Counted from the stretch's first letter, positions 10,157 to 21,039 are shown. The stretch: 64,000 nt of DNA from Chara braunii (GCA_003427395.1 BFEA01000053.1:1438013-1502012), one strand, 5' to 3'. Translations and numbers: made by a program. The notes: generated from the sequence alone by a model not told the origin.

Positions 10157-10903
10157 TTAGTTTCGCCACTCGTTGGCGGCCCACCGATTGGTTTGGACGA
10201 CTTTGTGTGCCTTCTCCACGATCTGGTCGAAGTCCGTGTACAGGCTGCGCTCCCCAAGGGCCGTGCTCAACGAGTCAACTGACCGCTGGAAAAATTTGCG
10301 GCGAAGATGTACGAATGGGATGTCCAAATTTGGAATCGTCACGATTTTCTGCCACTCGATTAGCCATTCGCGTGTTGGCTGGCTGCTTTGATGCATGCTG
10401 AAGATCCGGTTCACGCCTTTGCCCTGAGTGTCATCGACGATGAAACGTTTCTGCCACTCCTCAGTCATGGTCTTCCAAGTGATCTTGGTGTGAAGCTTAG
10501 AGACTTCGACGCCCTCGGTTTGAGCCAGGTGGTTGAGCCACACTTGGCTGGCATCGGTGTTGCAGAGGTAAAGCGCTGAGATCTTCGACTCGGGCGGGAC
10601 CAAGTGGATGGAGAGCTCATTGGTGAACTCTTGCCACCAACTGATGGGGTCCACCTTGTGGTAGTCATCAAATTTGTCGATGCTGAACTTCGGCATCTTT
10701 AATTGTTTCAGCGTCACATTGTTGCAGGTCCCAGTTGGTTGTTGCTGCAGTTGACGCAAATCCGCTTGTAGAGCGGCTATTTGCTGGCTGATGGTCGTCG
10801 TGTGTCGGAAACTGTTCAAATTGCCGACAAGCACTACTAGGTGATCAAGTCGTTCTTCCAGCTCGCGGATCGGTGGATCCATGCTTGACGATGCCATGTG
10901 CAT
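10157..10903 (-). pseudogene. gag: Ty3/gypsy gag, capsid region
   Basis: The frame is open on the minus strand up to 11110, but the first ~67 codons come from the conserved upstream module. I place the start at the methionines encoded at 10903 or 10897 (MHMASSSMDPPIREL). A leucine-rich coiled segment follows, then a retrotransposon gag domain with MPKFSIDKFDDY, a WW pair, WLNHLAQ and WQKIVTIPNLD. Gag packages element RNA into cytoplasmic particles. The frame stops near 10157 after NRWAANEWRN. Downstream sequence resumes gag-like composition with more stops and an asparagine run encoded by a GTT microsatellite at about 9997-10020. Confidence 0.85.
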
Positions 10904-10917
10904 GTGCGGCACGTTGT

Positions 10918-11345
10918 CGAGCGCATCAGTCCGACACTGTACAAGGCAGCGCGGGACCCTCCCAGCCACTTGAAGCAGGAGTTGGTCTAAATCCTCGTCG
11001 CGAATACATAAGGGAGCTTCCGCAAGCCGCTCCAGCCGAGTGCGCCAGCTATACCTCTCGCGAGCCCCTACGACAGGATAGGGCCTACGCGAGGCACGAC
11101 TTACCTCCACCTTACGAGAGTTATCACCTCCCTTCGGTGGGTGTATCCCCGTCGAGCTACTAGTCCACAGTACAAAAGTTGATCAGCTGCAATCGCAGAG
11201 GTAGACCAGCCGAGGGCGTTTCTCGTTCGCTGTAGCATAGGGGGTATGCGTGGTAGTACGCCTCTATTGGACCGCACACGAACTGACATCTTGGGGGGCT
11301 GAAGTCCCAAGCGCGACCCGTCGTCGGTCGACTAGGACGCATCCC
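10918..11345 (-). promoter_or_regulatory. Structured leader module M1 with 5' splice site
   Basis: On the minus strand this segment has a TAGCTCGACGGGG box, a hairpin with CCACC/GGTGG arms (11140-11107), a GGAG|GTAAGT consensus 5' splice site (boundary 11105/11104), and the CCCTA/TAGGG hairpin region. It lies directly upstream of gag. Four related copies are M2 43098-43525, M3 55640-56070, M4 30700-31062 and M5 40560-41030. Placement suggests a transcribed, possibly spliced 5' leader. Its frames are not conserved between copies, so coding use is unlikely. Confidence 0.6.
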
Positions 11346-12659
11346 ACACACCACGCGCACACCACTATAAAGAACATAAAAATAAACACACACACGCACA
11401 CACACGTACATATACAAAACGACACAAAACAAACAACGCGACAACACTTCTAGTCCCTTAGTAGTTATCCCATAACTTTCCGATGCAGAAATCGGATAGG
11501 CGTCGCGAACGAGGCTTACTATAAAATCGCACAGACGCAAGGCTAACTCATATCGATTCGCAATGCAAGCGTATGCAAGCGTATGCAAGCGGTCGCAAAA
11601 TGATGGCGTACTATGTAGTACCCATATTCATGCGCTCCTCGTTAGTCTTCGAGGGTCGCATTCGACACTCAAGTGTCAGCTGACACGCGCCTATAGGGAA
11701 TGATCTATTGACGTTGGACAACCGCCAAGTGCGGTTGAAAACCACACCCTCTTCTGCACCCTGCGGAGAGTGGGTGGTACACAGGTTCATACCTGTGGTG
11801 GCAATCGTCTCTTATGGCCCTGGAGACCATCTCCATCATCCAGGGTCTGGGAAGAAGTCAAGGGGTTTGACTTCGACGGCTGCCATGGACTACAATGTCC
11901 AACTATAAAAATCAATACGCAAAATCACCCAATAAATAAATAAACATCCCAACACTCATATATCAAATCAGGACTCGAGATAAAGTAAAAGAAGGGGAAA
12001 CATAAACCCATCAAGTATGCAGATCGTGCGATACATGGTTGTCATTCTCACTGCCTCCAAAGTATGACCCATATAGCAAGCTCCAACCACAGGCACACAC
12101 AATAGCCACATTGCCATACACCAATGTGGTCAACTTTACTTTTCCTTGTAACTCACGTCACGCCTCATGCATTCAAGCCTGAACCATAGTTCAACTTTCC
12201 ATAAATCTCATAGATTCTTTATAATGGTCATTAAAACAAGTCCGGTTAAAACCCTCAAGGAAACATATCAAATCTCAGGTCTAAGGCAATCATGTTGAGG
12301 TACAAGTATAAGCAAAGTTGTGTCGTGAGCCGACAAGTCGGCGATCAACCAACCGACATGTTATAAGTGATAACAGAAGATGATCCTCGTGAGATCAAGC
12401 TGAAACCAGTCCAAATTCTGGATCGAATGTCCAAAGAAGACTTGTATTATGCGACAGGTCAACGTCCCAGCTAAATCGTCAATGTATGGAGATCAAATCC
12501 CCATGAGACGTTCTCACTCTAGACTCTCCTGATAAGCAAGTCTAGGTCTGTCTCTAAGCCAGTGCCCAAAACAAGGTAGACCTATGACGGAATTTCCCAC
12601 ATACAGAATGTATTACTAAAATCGCCACCTGTCAAAGTATAATTCATCTCCTCTAAACT

Positions 12660-13240
12660 AAGAAAATTTCGGCAGCACTTCCCGTAGGAAAAGTGCCTTT
12701 CCAGAATTCATATCAACCTAAATATGAAAACGGAAATAATCTTCAACTTTCCAAAGTCAAATTTTGTCCAATTCCCTGATTTAACAAAAAATTGGGCAGC
12801 ACTCCCTTTAGAAAAAGAGACTTCCCAGATTATTACTAAGCCATATATCAAAATCAAACAAGTTGAACTTTTGGAAAGTCATATTTTGACTAACTCATTG
12901 GATTTGCAGAAATTTCGGCAGCACTTCCCGTAGAGAAAGTAGCTTACCAGAATTTATACAAAGCCAAGTTCAGAATCTAAAGATGACTTTAACTTCTCAA
13001 GGTCCAATTTCATCTGATTCCCTGAATTGACAAAAATTTGGGCAGCACTCCCTTCCGAAAAGGAGACTCTCCAGATTTTTACTAAGTCATGTATAAAAGT
13101 GAGACAAACTGAACTCTGAAAAGACAAAATTTGAATAACTCCTTGGTTTTGTAGAAATTTCGGCAGCGCTTGCCGTAGAGAAAGTGGCTTACCAAGATTT
13201 ATACAAGACCAAGTATAATAAAAGTTCCCAGAGAATGCAG
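12660..13240. repeat. ~122-bp tandem repeat, two alternating unit types
   Basis: Five units start near 12665, 12788, 12908, 13033 and 13155. One type has TTTCGGCAGCACTTCCCGTAG, the other TTTGGGCAGCACTCCC. They alternate. Each is followed by a short complementary stretch such as CACTT...AAGTG or CTCC...GGAG. Equivalent arrays lie at 44845-45400 and, inverted, at 53770-54440. Confidence 0.75.
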
Positions 13241-13497
13241 AAATTGACCTAAGTAAAAATAAACTCAGCTCAGAAAATGCAGTTGAAACTAACTCTTATG
13301 GCTCTAGCACGTGGCGAGGAACTAAAGCAACTACCTACCAAACTGAAACTCGGACTAAATAGTATTCGCACTCCGTCACATGCAGACCAAACCACAAATG
13401 TAAGTACTCTCACCATCCCCAAGTCAACCTGGACAAACAATAGTTCGTAATCTCTCAATGATTTATCCCTTTATACCTGACTTATATAAGGCATAAA

Positions 13498-14315
13498 GTC
13501 AGGCCACCCAAACTTATGGGACATACCTGACCCAGCCATTGAGTATACACAGACACAGGGCACTTTCTCTTCTTTGGGCATATGACTAGGTTACCCTAGT
13601 CGCCCTAAACTGTTTAAATATCCCAACTTTATATAATTGTCTGCACTTAGTCTTTTGAGGTAGCATATAATTGAGCCGATCATCTTCAACTCAAGACTCA
13701 GTCTGCCCCTTCGTACCACAAGTTTATTCTTAATTAGTACTCTCTTCAGTTGGTGATAAGATATAGTCAGACCACCCAAACTTATGGGACTCTGTCTGAC
13801 TAGCCTATTCGTAAGTAATCTAATAATAAAAGTATAATCAAGTTATAGCCTTCTGGTTTCAGCATGTGCGAGGCGTTGGACCAAGACCACCCAAACTTAT
13901 GGAACATGTCTTGGTTCTCAGCCTGGTTCAATTCTCTCAAAGCCAAAGCAGGAAGAGGTTGAGCTACCCAAACTTATGAGACATGCTCAGACCTGCTCGT
14001 TCAAAAACTAAACAAACTGAGAAAAAAACAAAATAAACAAGGCAACCAGGCCACCCAAACTTATGGGACAGTGCCTGGTTCCAAAAAAGTCAATCACAAA
14101 CAGCCCTCGCAAGTCAGAGCAGCCAGACCACCTAAACTTATAGAATGGTCTGACTCTCCATGCATTTCCACAACACTAGGTCTCCCTAAACTTATGGGGA
14201 CTTCCCAGCCTCCAGAGCAATCAGACCACCCAAACTTATGGAATGGTCTGATGCTCCAAGCAATCCAAAATAAACACAACACTGGGTCTCCCCAAACTTA
14301 TGGGGACTTTCCAGC
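13498..14315. repeat. Hairpin array, conserved loop and variable stems (copy 1)
   Basis: Nine hairpins share a loop close to CCACCCAAACTTATGGGACA, but each has its own stem. Examples: GTCAGG/CCTGAC (13498-13531), TAGTCAGA/TCTGACTA (13764-13802), ACCAAGAC/GTCTTGGT (13880-13915), TGAGC/GCTCA (13960-13989), AACCAGGC/GCCTGGTT (14044-14080), CAGACCA/TGGTCTG (14124-14152), AGGTCTCC/GGGGACTT with wobbles (near 14180-14206), ATCAGACCA/TGGTCTGAT (14220-14252), and CTGG/CCAG plus CCCC/GGGG (14282-14314). Spacing is irregular, so this is not a simple tandem repeat. No known element class with this design comes to mind. Confidence 0.85.
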
Positions 14316-14892
14316 CTTAATGACCCAGTCAAACTCTAAAGCAGTACTGCCTTCCTCCCAACTTTCCTCTGATACAATCTCACAATTTGCTTTCAGTCAA
14401 ACAACCAAATTGAAACTAAATTCACAAAATCATTCCTTTACTTAGTCTGAATTGTGTCCTGAAAGTCAAATTGAAAGTCAAAGTAGGGAGACAGGCAACA
14501 TACTCAGTCAAACATAGTAATGAATACAGGTAGGGGTTATACTGGGTTTATAGAAGGAAAGCAACGATTACCTCTCAGTTCCCTGCCTCCAGAACTCCTC
14601 CTGAGTTCCGGCAGGGCTCCCGCAATCGTTGGGCTGACTCCCTACAGAGTCTTGCTGCGGTCCTACGGGTTGCAATCCCGCCTGCCGCCTTCCTCTCAGA
14701 ACTGGAGTAGACTTAGAGTAAGAAATAAAGGAGAAAAGGGGTTTCAGACTCTCGAGATACAGGAGAGGGACAACTCAACCCCCAGGAGAGGGCCTTGATA
14801 CCTAGAGTTGTCTGAGGGCCCTGCAATGGCGGCCAAATTCTGTAGCCGCTTGGTCAACTGAAATCTTAGCGCCAACCGTTGACTTCCCTGAC

Positions 14893-16190
14893 GATCCTCC
14901 AATAATCTCAGCAATAGTAATCAGTATCGTGACCTAAATGAGGTGGAGAAGTCTCGCTAAAAAACTTCAGAGGACCGCAACAGTCTTTGCCCCGCACCAA
15001 TTACTATCCAATCTGTTGCACGCCGACCATTCAAACAAAGCTGCACCTGCATAGTTTTTAAAGGCTACCTTCAAATAGAGCATGTGCCTGTGTTCTATTC
15101 AGAAATACAAGCCACCATCAGTGACTCAGTCGACGACAACCCACTCAGCAGGATTGATAGGCAAAAAGCAGGATACGAAGCGCCGAGAAGTTCAATCGGA
15201 TGAACTATACTCAACAATCGTAGTGCACCCAGTGATCTCGGTAGCAAAGCATCGCAGCAAACAGTGAATAGCAGTCTACATGTTCAATTCACACGGTCAC
15301 ACCAGCAGCACCCCTGTGAGCAATAGCCTAGTAGAACCGTGGTTCGGCAGTCTGCAGCTCCTCATTCTACCCCATACATGAGAGGTTAGTGGGGATTGAG
15401 CACAACACCTCCTAAGTACCGCTCGAGTGCCCAGTCAACTAAGTCTGGACGCCGGATCGGACCTTACGCTATCGACCCTCCGTACTTCATGACGCTTAGG
15501 CAGGAATCTGAGCAGTTCGCTCATAATCTGGCATCACGATCCGAAGCCCGACTCACCTTGCATTGACTGTCCTCCTCCTGACATTCGAGCTCCTCCCTTT
15601 TTGTATGTCAATCTTTGCAGCTATAACCACCGGGCCCAACCCACTCCGCTCGCCTCCTACATCGGATGAAGGCAGGAACGAAGGCGACCGGCCAACAGTG
15701 ACTGTATCCCACTATGCAGATTTAGTCGGGCAGATCTTCGCCCCGGCCAGGTACGTAGCTCATCCCTTTCGCTCCTCAGACTCTCAACTTTTTTGTTCTC
15801 CTCTCCATTATCTCCCTCTTACCTGCACACCTCCCCCTTCAGCCTATTCCTGAGCGTAGCTTCCTACCACTAAGCCTACAGAACTAAGGACGAATCTTCC
15901 CTCAAAACGCGGGAAGATACATTTGCACTCTTTACGTAGAATCGAGCCTCTTTCCTAGCACAGTTCTCTCCGTTTGTTGCACAAAGTTAGTTCAATAAAC
16001 CCGATTTTCTGGTTTACCATCATATTTGCCTATCACCAGAAATCCCGAAATGCCACCCCTCCTGCCATGTTTCGTCAGAACTGAACAAGGTGGCTAATTT
16101 CTGCCTTCGCCAGATCTATGCTTTCGATACTTCCATCGCAGCCTTACTTTCTAGTAGTCTGTCCTCTACTCACTTTCACCTCATTCTCTA
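14893..16190. other. Unrecognised spacer
   Basis: This interval begins where homology to the 43-kb repeat ends and finishes at the TGAT-rich element. Short frames such as 15563-15853 (+) show no family features. I see no RNA gene or structured repeat in it. Confidence 0.4.
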
Positions 16191-16452
16191 TGAATCCCCC
16201 TCGGCGGCGGCCAAGCACGGCCAAATCCGCGGACGCGTCCGTGCGGACGCGCGGCTTTGAGGCCACGTGGCGGCCGCAGGGGAGGGGGTTTCGGGAAGCG
16301 CGATAGGGCGGCGCATCCCCGGCCCCACCCCCCCACACAAAAAAAAATGAAAAAAACACAACTTTTGATTGGGGGGTTTAGGCTGCCGACGAGAAAAAAT
16401 GAAGAAAAAAAAAAAGAACGCGTTTTTGTTCTTTTTTTTTCCGTTAATAGTG

Positions 16453-16503
<51 letters not shown>

Positions 16504-16528
16504 GAGGGCGGGGTCGCCCCGCCCCGCC

Positions 16529-16592
<64 letters not shown>

Positions 16593-16846
16593 NNNNNNNN
16601 NNNNNNNNNNNNNNNNNNNNNNNNNNNNNNNNNNNNNNNNNNNNNNNNNNNNNNNNNNNNNNNNNNNNNNNNNNNNNNNNNNNNNNNNNNNNNNNNNNNN
16701 NNNNNNNNNNNNNNNNNNNNNNNNNNNNNNNNNNNNNNNNNNNNNNNNNNNNNNNNNNNNNNNNNNNNNNNNNNNNNNNNNNNNNNNNNNNNNNNNNNNN
16801 NNNNNNNNNNNNNNNNNNNNNNNNNNNNNNNNNNNNNNNNNNNNNN
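16593..16846. other. Assembly gap (254 N)
   Basis: The run of N lies inside the TGAT tetranucleotide repeat, so the real length here is unknown. Frames that appear to span it are meaningless. Confidence 0.99.
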
Positions 16847-16849
16847 TTG

Positions 16850-16910
16850 GTTGGTTGTGTGGGGGAGGGTTCCTCCCTCCCCCCCCCGGCACACACACAC
16901 ACACACACAC

Positions 16911-16980
<70 letters not shown>

Positions 16981-17113
16981 CACGCTCGCAGCTCCCCGCG
17001 CAGCAGCTCCCGCACGCTCCCGCGCGCTCCCGCGCAGCAGCTCCTGCACGCCGCCGCGCAGCTCCCCGGCGCACACACCCGCACACACCCGGACGATGCC
17101 GCGCAGCTCCCCG

Positions 17114-17159
<46 letters not shown>

Positions 17160-17269
17160 CTCTCTCTCTCTCCCTCGCGCGCGCGCGCACGCAGCTCCCC
17201 GCGCAGCAGCTCCCTCGCAGCTGCTCCCGTGCAGCTCCCCGCGCAGCTCCTCGGCGCACACACCCACAC

Positions 17270-17313
<44 letters not shown>

Positions 17314-17330
17314 ATCAATCAATCAATCAA
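16850..17330. repeat. AC/CT microsatellites and CGCAGCTCCC repeats
   Basis: Alternating (CA)n (about 16890-16910, 17117-17156, 17273-17307), (CT)n (16913-16977) and GC-rich units of CGCAGCTCC fill the segment, ending in (TCAA)n. Long frames on both strands are products of this low complexity. Confidence 0.9.
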
Positions 17331-17761
17331 TCAATCAAACCCGTTTTTTCAAGTTTTTTGTTTATTTATTTTCAAATTTTACATCTTTATTTTTCTAAAA
17401 CACCTCATACCCCTGCAGAAAATAGAAATTCATTTTAAAAAAATACAGGTGAACTCAGGGACCATATATCTGATGATAAAAAATGACAAAAAAAAATTCC
17501 AGGTTTTTTTTATATATATATTTTTAATTTTCTTTAAATCAAATTTAGTTTTTGATTTTTTTAAAATTCGAAACAAAGTCGGATTCCAAAAAACAAAATA
17601 TGGGGTTATAGGACTTAAAATTCCCTACAACCCCATTTTTTTTTTTTTTACCTATTAATTAATTCAGGAAAATTCTGGTAAAATCAAGTCCGCGGCGCGG
17701 ACCAGGTCGGCCGCGGAAGCGGCGGCATATGCGTCCGCCCTCTGAGCTCGACCCCGCGGAT

Positions 17762-18160
17762 TCCGATTATAGATTCGGGCCCACTTGCTACCAATCCCCC
17801 GGAATACATCTTCTTCTACCCGATTCCACCCACAATCAGATGAGCACTACTCGTTTCCTCTCCGTCCTTTTTCCTTCCTCCGTATGTCGTCGCACTAACT
17901 TTCCCTACTAACTACTACTATACTCTCCCTTTCACTTTTCTGACCGTGGCATCGTGATTGCCTCATCCAAAAAACCCCATATCTATCCTCCACTCGCTTG
18001 ATTCCGTGAAGGAACGAGTGAAAAAAGTTATCCCCCCCTTTTCGTTTTCTCTTCCTTCATAGCTCCGCGCGGCCCCTTCTTCACTAACCTCCTAATCCAC
18101 TATCCTACCACTAATTCTGACCTCACCATGCAACTCGCCCGGGGCCAAAACCCCGGTGTC
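17762..18160. other. Pyrimidine-rich spacer without recognisable feature
   Basis: The plus strand is rich in C and T. A 60-codon frame at 17729-17911 overlaps the edge of element F and shows no family signature. I see nothing else. Confidence 0.4.
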
Positions 18161-18164
18161 GGAC

Positions 18165-18188
18165 AAAATACCCTTATAAGGGTATTTT
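18165..18188. repeat. 24-bp perfect palindrome centred on CCCTTATAAGGG
   Basis: The sequence reads identically on both strands, with AAAATA and TATTTT outside the central CCCTTATAAGGG. Near-palindromes of the same type occur at 32548-32573 and 35719-35745, each next to GTCGGAC or related boxes. They may mark fused or abutting termini of an unidentified element. Confidence 0.8.
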
Positions 18189-18809
18189 GCCATGTCTTTG
18201 CATTTGGCACGATGGCGGCGTCAGCTACTATGACGTAGCCAGTCTGGAAACAAGAGGGGTGTGCACGCTTGGCGTGACACTGGAAGCGAAATCCTCGACC
18301 ACTGAGGCCGGGGGAAAAAACGGTAAGAAAATTTCGTTAAGAATGCACGCGCGTTATTATGACGCGCGCCGTGGTGATTAGGATCAGTAGTAGTACCCCT
18401 CGACAGAAAAGGTCGAAGGGTCAGTTGGGCTGATGATTGTGTCAGGTAGGTCTATGACACGCACTGAGACTTGGTCCAGTGCCTGTCTTCTCTCCGGTGC
18501 TAGGGGTTCTAAAAATTTCAGTCTTTGTCTTCCCCTACTCAGCCTCCAAGTCAAGTATGCCGCGTCTACCTCGATATAATGAGGTACCAGCCTATCCGCC
18601 ACTTGAGTAATTACCCCGCTGCGACCCTTGATGCCGCAGCCACGGCTAAGTACCAGCCTTTGGGCCTTCCGATGAAATAAGTGCCCTTGAGGGCGCGCGC
18701 ATACTCAAATCAACAAGCCTCAGGACGGACGCAATAACTGGCAAGCGTGCACAAGCACGCAGGCTGAGAAAGTCAGACCTACTACACCTACTTATAGGAA
18801 GGCGGCTCT

Positions 18810-18905
18810 CTACCATACCATGGTAAGAGCTAGCCCAGTAGGTAGAGGAACGGACTGATAAGCCAGAGACGCTGGGATTGATCCGACCTGCCTCCGGGCT
18901 AGCTC
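18810..18905 (+). repeat. tRNA-derived SINE-like sequence
   Basis: GAGCTAGCCCAGTAGG fits a Pol III box A (TRGYNNARNGG type), and GGGATTGATCC about 45 nt later is box B-like. A related copy with the same GAGCTAGCCCAGTAGG start and GGGATCGAATT occurs at 36195-36262. No complete cloverleaf can be drawn, so a functional tRNA is unlikely. Confidence 0.5.
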
Positions 18906-18939
18906 TTTTGCTAGCTACAAGGGGGCGGGCCTACTTTTA

Positions 18940-18985
18940 TCGTCAACTCATAGGCAAACAGGACTCGAACCCGTGACCTCTATTA
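18940..18985 (-). repeat. tRNA T-arm-like remnant
   Basis: The minus strand has GGGTTCGAGTCCTG, a good box B, followed by AGTTGACGATAAAA. The latter is shared with 42415-42432 in the same strand sense. No box A is found at the right distance here. Confidence 0.4.
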
Positions 18986-18989
18986 AAAA

Positions 18990-20050
18990 TAAGTAGTAGT
19001 AGTTGTATCGTTGAAATGAGATACTTGGTGGTTGGTGGTAGGACTTGTTAGATTCGTTTTTTCTTGTATCAATTTATTTATTTATTTATTTATTTTCTCT
19101 ACCCGTAACCTCTAAACTTTCTAATTTGCGCGAGTGAACCAGAACCCGAAAGCCGGGTTGATTTAGCCAAAGAAGGGGAGGAGGCCTGGCCGTAAGCCAC
19201 CGCGAGATCGCGCAGAGGCAAGATAAGGAAAGCGGCCGCTTGCTGGGGAGAGCGCAGAGAGGTGAAGGGTGGCGCGCGCAAGAAACTAGGAAGGACTACT
19301 AGTAAGGAGAAAGAAAAGGACCGCGAGAGAAGGAGGAGAACGCGAGAGAGGAGAAGAAGAAGAAACGGTAGAAGGAGGAGGAGAGAGGGAAGGAGGAAGA
19401 ACAACGTACCTGGCTTTGCGAACGACGAAGGCGAGGCGAGCCTGAACTCGTCATCTGCCTGGTATAACGAGGAAAACGCAAGTACCCTACGAGGGTCAAA
19501 GGAGACGGGCGCAATTGTTGACGTGACCAGTCGGAGGAGAACCGCGCGGAGGTAGGGTAAGACCGCGCGGAGGAGGAAGAAAGCACGGTGGAAGAAGAAA
19601 GCGCAGAGGAGGAAGAAGAAGAAGAAGGGAAAAGAAGAAGGAAGAAGAAGAAGAAGAAGGATAGGAGAAGAAAAAGAGAAGGAGAGATACTTACCTGAGC
19701 AACGGCAACGACGGCAGCGACGATAACGACGGTAGCAAAGACGGTGACGACGACGAGGAGCGGGAGGAAAGAACGGGTAAGTCCCGTCCAACGCAACCAA
19801 TCCCGATACTCCCATCGAATAGAATAAAGATAATAATAATAATATAATAAGTAATAATAGTAAGATTGAATAAATAAATAAATAAAATAAATAAATAAAA
19901 CCAATGAATCTGCCACTAAATGTGGAAAGATTCACTTCGCTCAGGTATGTATGAAAAAGAGGAGAGAGAGTTCTTCTTCTTCCTTCTATCAGTCCACCTT
20001 CTTCTCCTCACCCTCTCGCCACCTGACTTCTCGGTAGCAGCAGACTACGA
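18990..20050. other. Low-complexity purine/pyrimidine region
   Basis: It is dominated by GAA/GGA tracts on the plus strand and TAA/AAT runs near 19830-19900. Minus-strand frames of 205-278 residues are Leu/Ser/Phe low-complexity. Two CAG|GTANGT donor-like sites occur on the minus strand near 19404 and 19693. I cannot support a gene. Confidence 0.4.
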
Positions 20051-20400
20051 CATAGAGAAAGAGAGAGTTGTGACTTGAGACTTAACGACAGTGGATCTAG
20101 ACTCGACCTTGGGATTCAGACATTTTGACGAGGGACTATTTGGGTCAGTGCCAAAGACCTGGTGCTGACAACATTCCCATCTTCCCCTCCTCTTCGTCTA
20201 ACCTCCCTCTTCTTCGTCTGGTATGGTCGGGGCTGGCGCAGTCTTCCTGTGTAAGGCGCCAGACCCCTTTACACTATGGGATGATGATGGTGATGTATGT
20301 TCGGGGCTGCATTGCGATATTGATTGTCCGGATCATCGGTACATAAGTCTTTCGCTACGCTGTCTCGTACTTTTTACAAGAGGTCGGCTCTCGATCCAGT
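20050..20400. repeat. ~350-bp dispersed repeat (copy a)
   Basis: This stretch matches 22425-22745 in direct orientation (shared blocks include ACAACATTCCCATCT and GTGTAAGGCGCCAGACCCC-like sequence). Part matches 4886-5010 in reverse complement. It is non-coding. Confidence 0.65.
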
Positions 20401-20576
20401 CTACACAGATACAGTAGGCGACGGGGGTACGCGTGTGTGTGAGGAAGAGAAGGAGAAAGAAAGAAGGAGAGAGAAATAAAGAATGGAGAAGGAGAGATGG
20501 AGATCAGAGAAGGAGAGAAGGAGAGAGAGGGATAGAGCCTATAAGCCTCCTACCGCTCCTCACCGCACGCTACCTT

Positions 20577-20665
20577 GATCGATAGAACGAGCAAATCAAA
20601 AGGTGGCAGTGTATACTTCCATGTTTCAACGGAAGATTCATTCCGTTTTGCTTGTCCTATCAATG
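20577..20665. repeat. Short hairpin element A
   Basis: Arms GATAGAACGAGCAAA and TTTGCTTGTCCTATC pair over about 15 positions with a wobble. The interior contains TTCCATGTTTCAACGGAA, itself a small hairpin. It belongs to a family with copies at 21040-21132, 21372-21460 and 21692-21780. Confidence 0.7.
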
Positions 20666-21039
20666 GAATGTATGTGCGTGTGACGTTCATGATCCGACCA
20701 AGGTGTGTGTGTGGGTGCGAGAGTAAGCATGAGTGAGAGAAAGAGGGAGAGAAAAGGAGAGGAGAGAAGAAGAAGAGAAAGAGAGATTGGGCGGAGGCCA
20801 GAGGAGCTTACCGATAGCACCATTACTCCGGCTTCGTCTTCAAGGTACCTGCAACACGCGCCAACGTCCCAGGTTAGTACCTGGCCCGAAACAGAGAGAG
20901 AGAGAGTACTCTTCTTCTTCCTCTTCTTAGTCCACCATCTCCTTCTCCTCTCTCTCATCATCTAACTTCCCGATATTTGCGGACTACGAGAGAGAGGGAG
21001 AGTTAAGTCTCCGATGTGCAGCTCGCCACAAGCTACGTG

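Larger units (their letters stand above)
5808..10903 (-). mobile_element. Degenerate Ty3/gypsy retrotransposon
   Basis: The order on the minus strand is gag, zinc knuckle, linker, protease, reverse transcriptase, RNase H, integrase and a chromodomain-like C-terminus. RNase H before integrase is diagnostic of Ty3/gypsy (Metaviridae), and the C-terminal domain points to the chromovirus side. In-frame stops and frameshifts break the coding region at several places, so it is non-autonomous now. At its 5' side gag adjoins the repeat that begins at 10918. The 3' boundary is the polypurine tract near 5805. Confidence 0.92.
10918..14892 (-). repeat. 4-kb hairpin-bearing repeat, copy 1
   Basis: About 3.97 kb is repeated directly at 43098-47041 with few differences, and inverted with greater divergence at 52285-56085. 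Reading the minus strand, the order is a terminal segment (14892-14520), a hairpin array (14315-13498), ~122-bp tandem units (13240-12660), an AT-rich body, and the structured leader module (11345-10918) that runs into gypsy gag. No coding frame is supported. It may be the long 5' LTR or leader of the element, but the same sequence is not found at the element's 3' end, so that is unproven. Confidence 0.85.
16191..17761. mobile_element. GC-ended, TGAT-rich element F, copy 1
   Basis: It is the inverted counterpart of 62012-63311. Shared parts include the TGAATCCCCC edge, a GC-rich end of GCGGAC/GTCCGC boxes, (TGAT)n runs around GGCGGGGTCGCCCCGCC, a TTTAAATC-rich AT segment, and the GAGCTCGACCCCGCGGA edge. 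The interior includes an N gap (16593-16846), (AC)n and (CT)n runs and a GC-rich CGCAGCTCCC repeat. Both ends are rich in the same palindromic boxes, suggesting a TIR element, but no transposase or target duplication was identified. Confidence 0.6.

Noticed and set aside
10904-11110. N-terminal extension of gag to 11110
   Set aside because: The same frame exists in copy 2 without gag, and its sequence belongs to the conserved non-coding module. The start is better placed at 10903 or 10897.
13498-14315. CRISPR-like array
   Set aside because: The repeated box is the loop of hairpins with paired variable flanks and irregular spacing in a eukaryotic repeat. There are no spacers of constant length and no cas genes.
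10918-14892. 5' LTR of the gypsy element
   Set aside because: No equivalent occurs at the 3' end after the polypurine tract, so it is kept only as a possibility, not a call.
16181-17658. Very long frames (up to 376 codons) on both strands
   Set aside because: They pass through 254 N and through CT, CA and TGAT repeats; there is no real protein.
18940-18985. Functional tRNA gene on the minus strand
   Set aside because: There is a good box B but no acceptor pairing, anticodon arm or box A at the proper distance.
19099-19935. 278-codon minus-strand frame with hydrophobic stretches
   Set aside because: Leu/Ser/Phe composition comes from TTC/CTT low complexity, and an overlapping frame shows the same, so coding is unlikely.
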